Source of the DNA: Oscillospiraceae bacterium
GTDB taxonomy: Bacteria > Bacillota > Clostridia > Oscillospirales > Ruminococcaceae
Reading direction: 5' to 3'
Assembly (NCBI GenBank): GCA_017424665.1
Contig: JAFOYK010000171.1
Span: 1-5,874 of the forward strand
DNA length: 5,874 bases
Position numbers and translations under genes: made by a program. This document shows positions 5,746-5,874 of the stretch, in pieces. The notes beneath the pieces were generated by a model. It was not told where the DNA came from. It ran no database searches and worked only from the letters and a program-made list of their open reading frames with translations. Within the stretch, counting starts at the first letter, position 1, and every line of letters starts with the position of its first letter.

Positions 5746-5874
5746 TTGCTGTTAAGTTTTTATAGATACAAAATAGATGTTATTGTCAGAAAAATAATAT
5801 TATTATTCACAAGGAATAAGCCGTTGATAAATGCTATCGTAATAGAGAGTCATAATGATTTTGATTGTAATGGC
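5746..5874 (+). CDS. 5' fragment, possible CDP-glycerol glycerophosphotransferase-like gene
   Basis: A frame opens after a TGA at 5728-5730 and stays open to the window end. The best start is TTG 5746, ten bases after GAGGAGG (5729-5735), which overlaps the end of the amidase gene. The 43 visible codons give a basic and hydrophobic stretch (YRYKIDVIVRKIILLF), then NKPLINAIVIESHNDFDCNG. The ES-x-x-DF-x-x-N pattern on a beta strand resembles the N-terminal part of CDP-glycerol:poly(glycerophosphate) glycerophosphotransferases (the TagB/TagF-like family of teichoic acid and capsule enzymes), where a similar motif follows a short N-terminal segment. This is a pattern match over about 15 residues. 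A later TTG at 5824 with AAGGA (5811-5815) is an alternative start. Codon use (TTA, ATA, AGA) and about 27% GC differ sharply from the neighbours. Confidence 0.45.
   Translation, partial: MLLSFYRYKIDVIVRKIILLFTRNKPLINAIVIESHNDFDCNG

Noticed and set aside
5793..5804. Palindrome AATAATATTATT after the amidase gene, considered as a terminator or operator
   Set aside because: It has no GC pairs and no following T run, and it lies inside the open frame that starts at 5746.
5855..5874. ATG at 5855 as the start of the right-edge gene
   Set aside because: Only six codons are visible and its upstream purines are weak; the frame from 5746 has a better ribosome binding site and a recognisable motif.

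Overview
The window looks like chromosomal DNA of a Bacillota bacterium, most likely a Clostridia member of the Oscillospiraceae/Ruminococcaceae kind. The clues are strong GGAGG-type Shine-Dalgarno sites, extended -10 promoters, a short bacterial AsnRS, a Gram-positive style ZapA, an Amidase_6-type protein, and an intergenic repeat of a type I recall from many gut Clostridia. No exact genus can be named. Most of the window is housekeeping sequence near 50% GC (60-base hand sample). The last 134 bases fall to about 27% GC (hand count) and appear to begin a different kind of locus.

Layout. At the left edge a minus-strand gene begins (first 12 codons only, a signal-peptide-like start). It is divergent from asnS (asparagine-tRNA ligase), and the shared 193-base spacer carries a convincing promoter in each direction. 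asnS ends in a strong hairpin-plus-T terminator, directly followed by a compact dispersed-repeat element. A tight three-gene plus-strand operon then runs: a histidine-phosphatase-fold protein with a Gln where the catalytic motif normally has Arg, a PLP aminotransferase of the PF12897/AspT (type Ic aspartate aminotransferase) family, and the Maf nucleotide pyrophosphatase. Maf converges on a minus-strand zapA-dut pair across a bidirectional terminator. zapA (FtsZ-ring accessory protein) and dut (dUTPase) overlap by 11 bases.

Right of zapA lies a divergent promoter region, then a plus-strand cysteine-hydrolase-like putative amidase (Amidase_6) without a signal peptide. Five bases after its stop an AT-rich open frame starts and runs off the window. 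Its visible residues resemble the N-terminus of CDP-glycerol glycerophosphotransferases (teichoic acid/capsule enzymes), so a surface-polymer locus may begin here.

Functionally the genes fall into translation (asnS), amino-acid metabolism (AspT-like), nucleotide-pool sanitation (maf, dut), cell division (zapA) and the cell envelope (signal-peptide fragment, amidase, putative glycerophosphotransferase). I saw no CRISPR array, insertion sequence, tRNA or rRNA. I found no clearly new multi-gene system. The best leads are the repeat, the variant phosphatase, the overlapping zapA-dut pair and the composition break at the right end.
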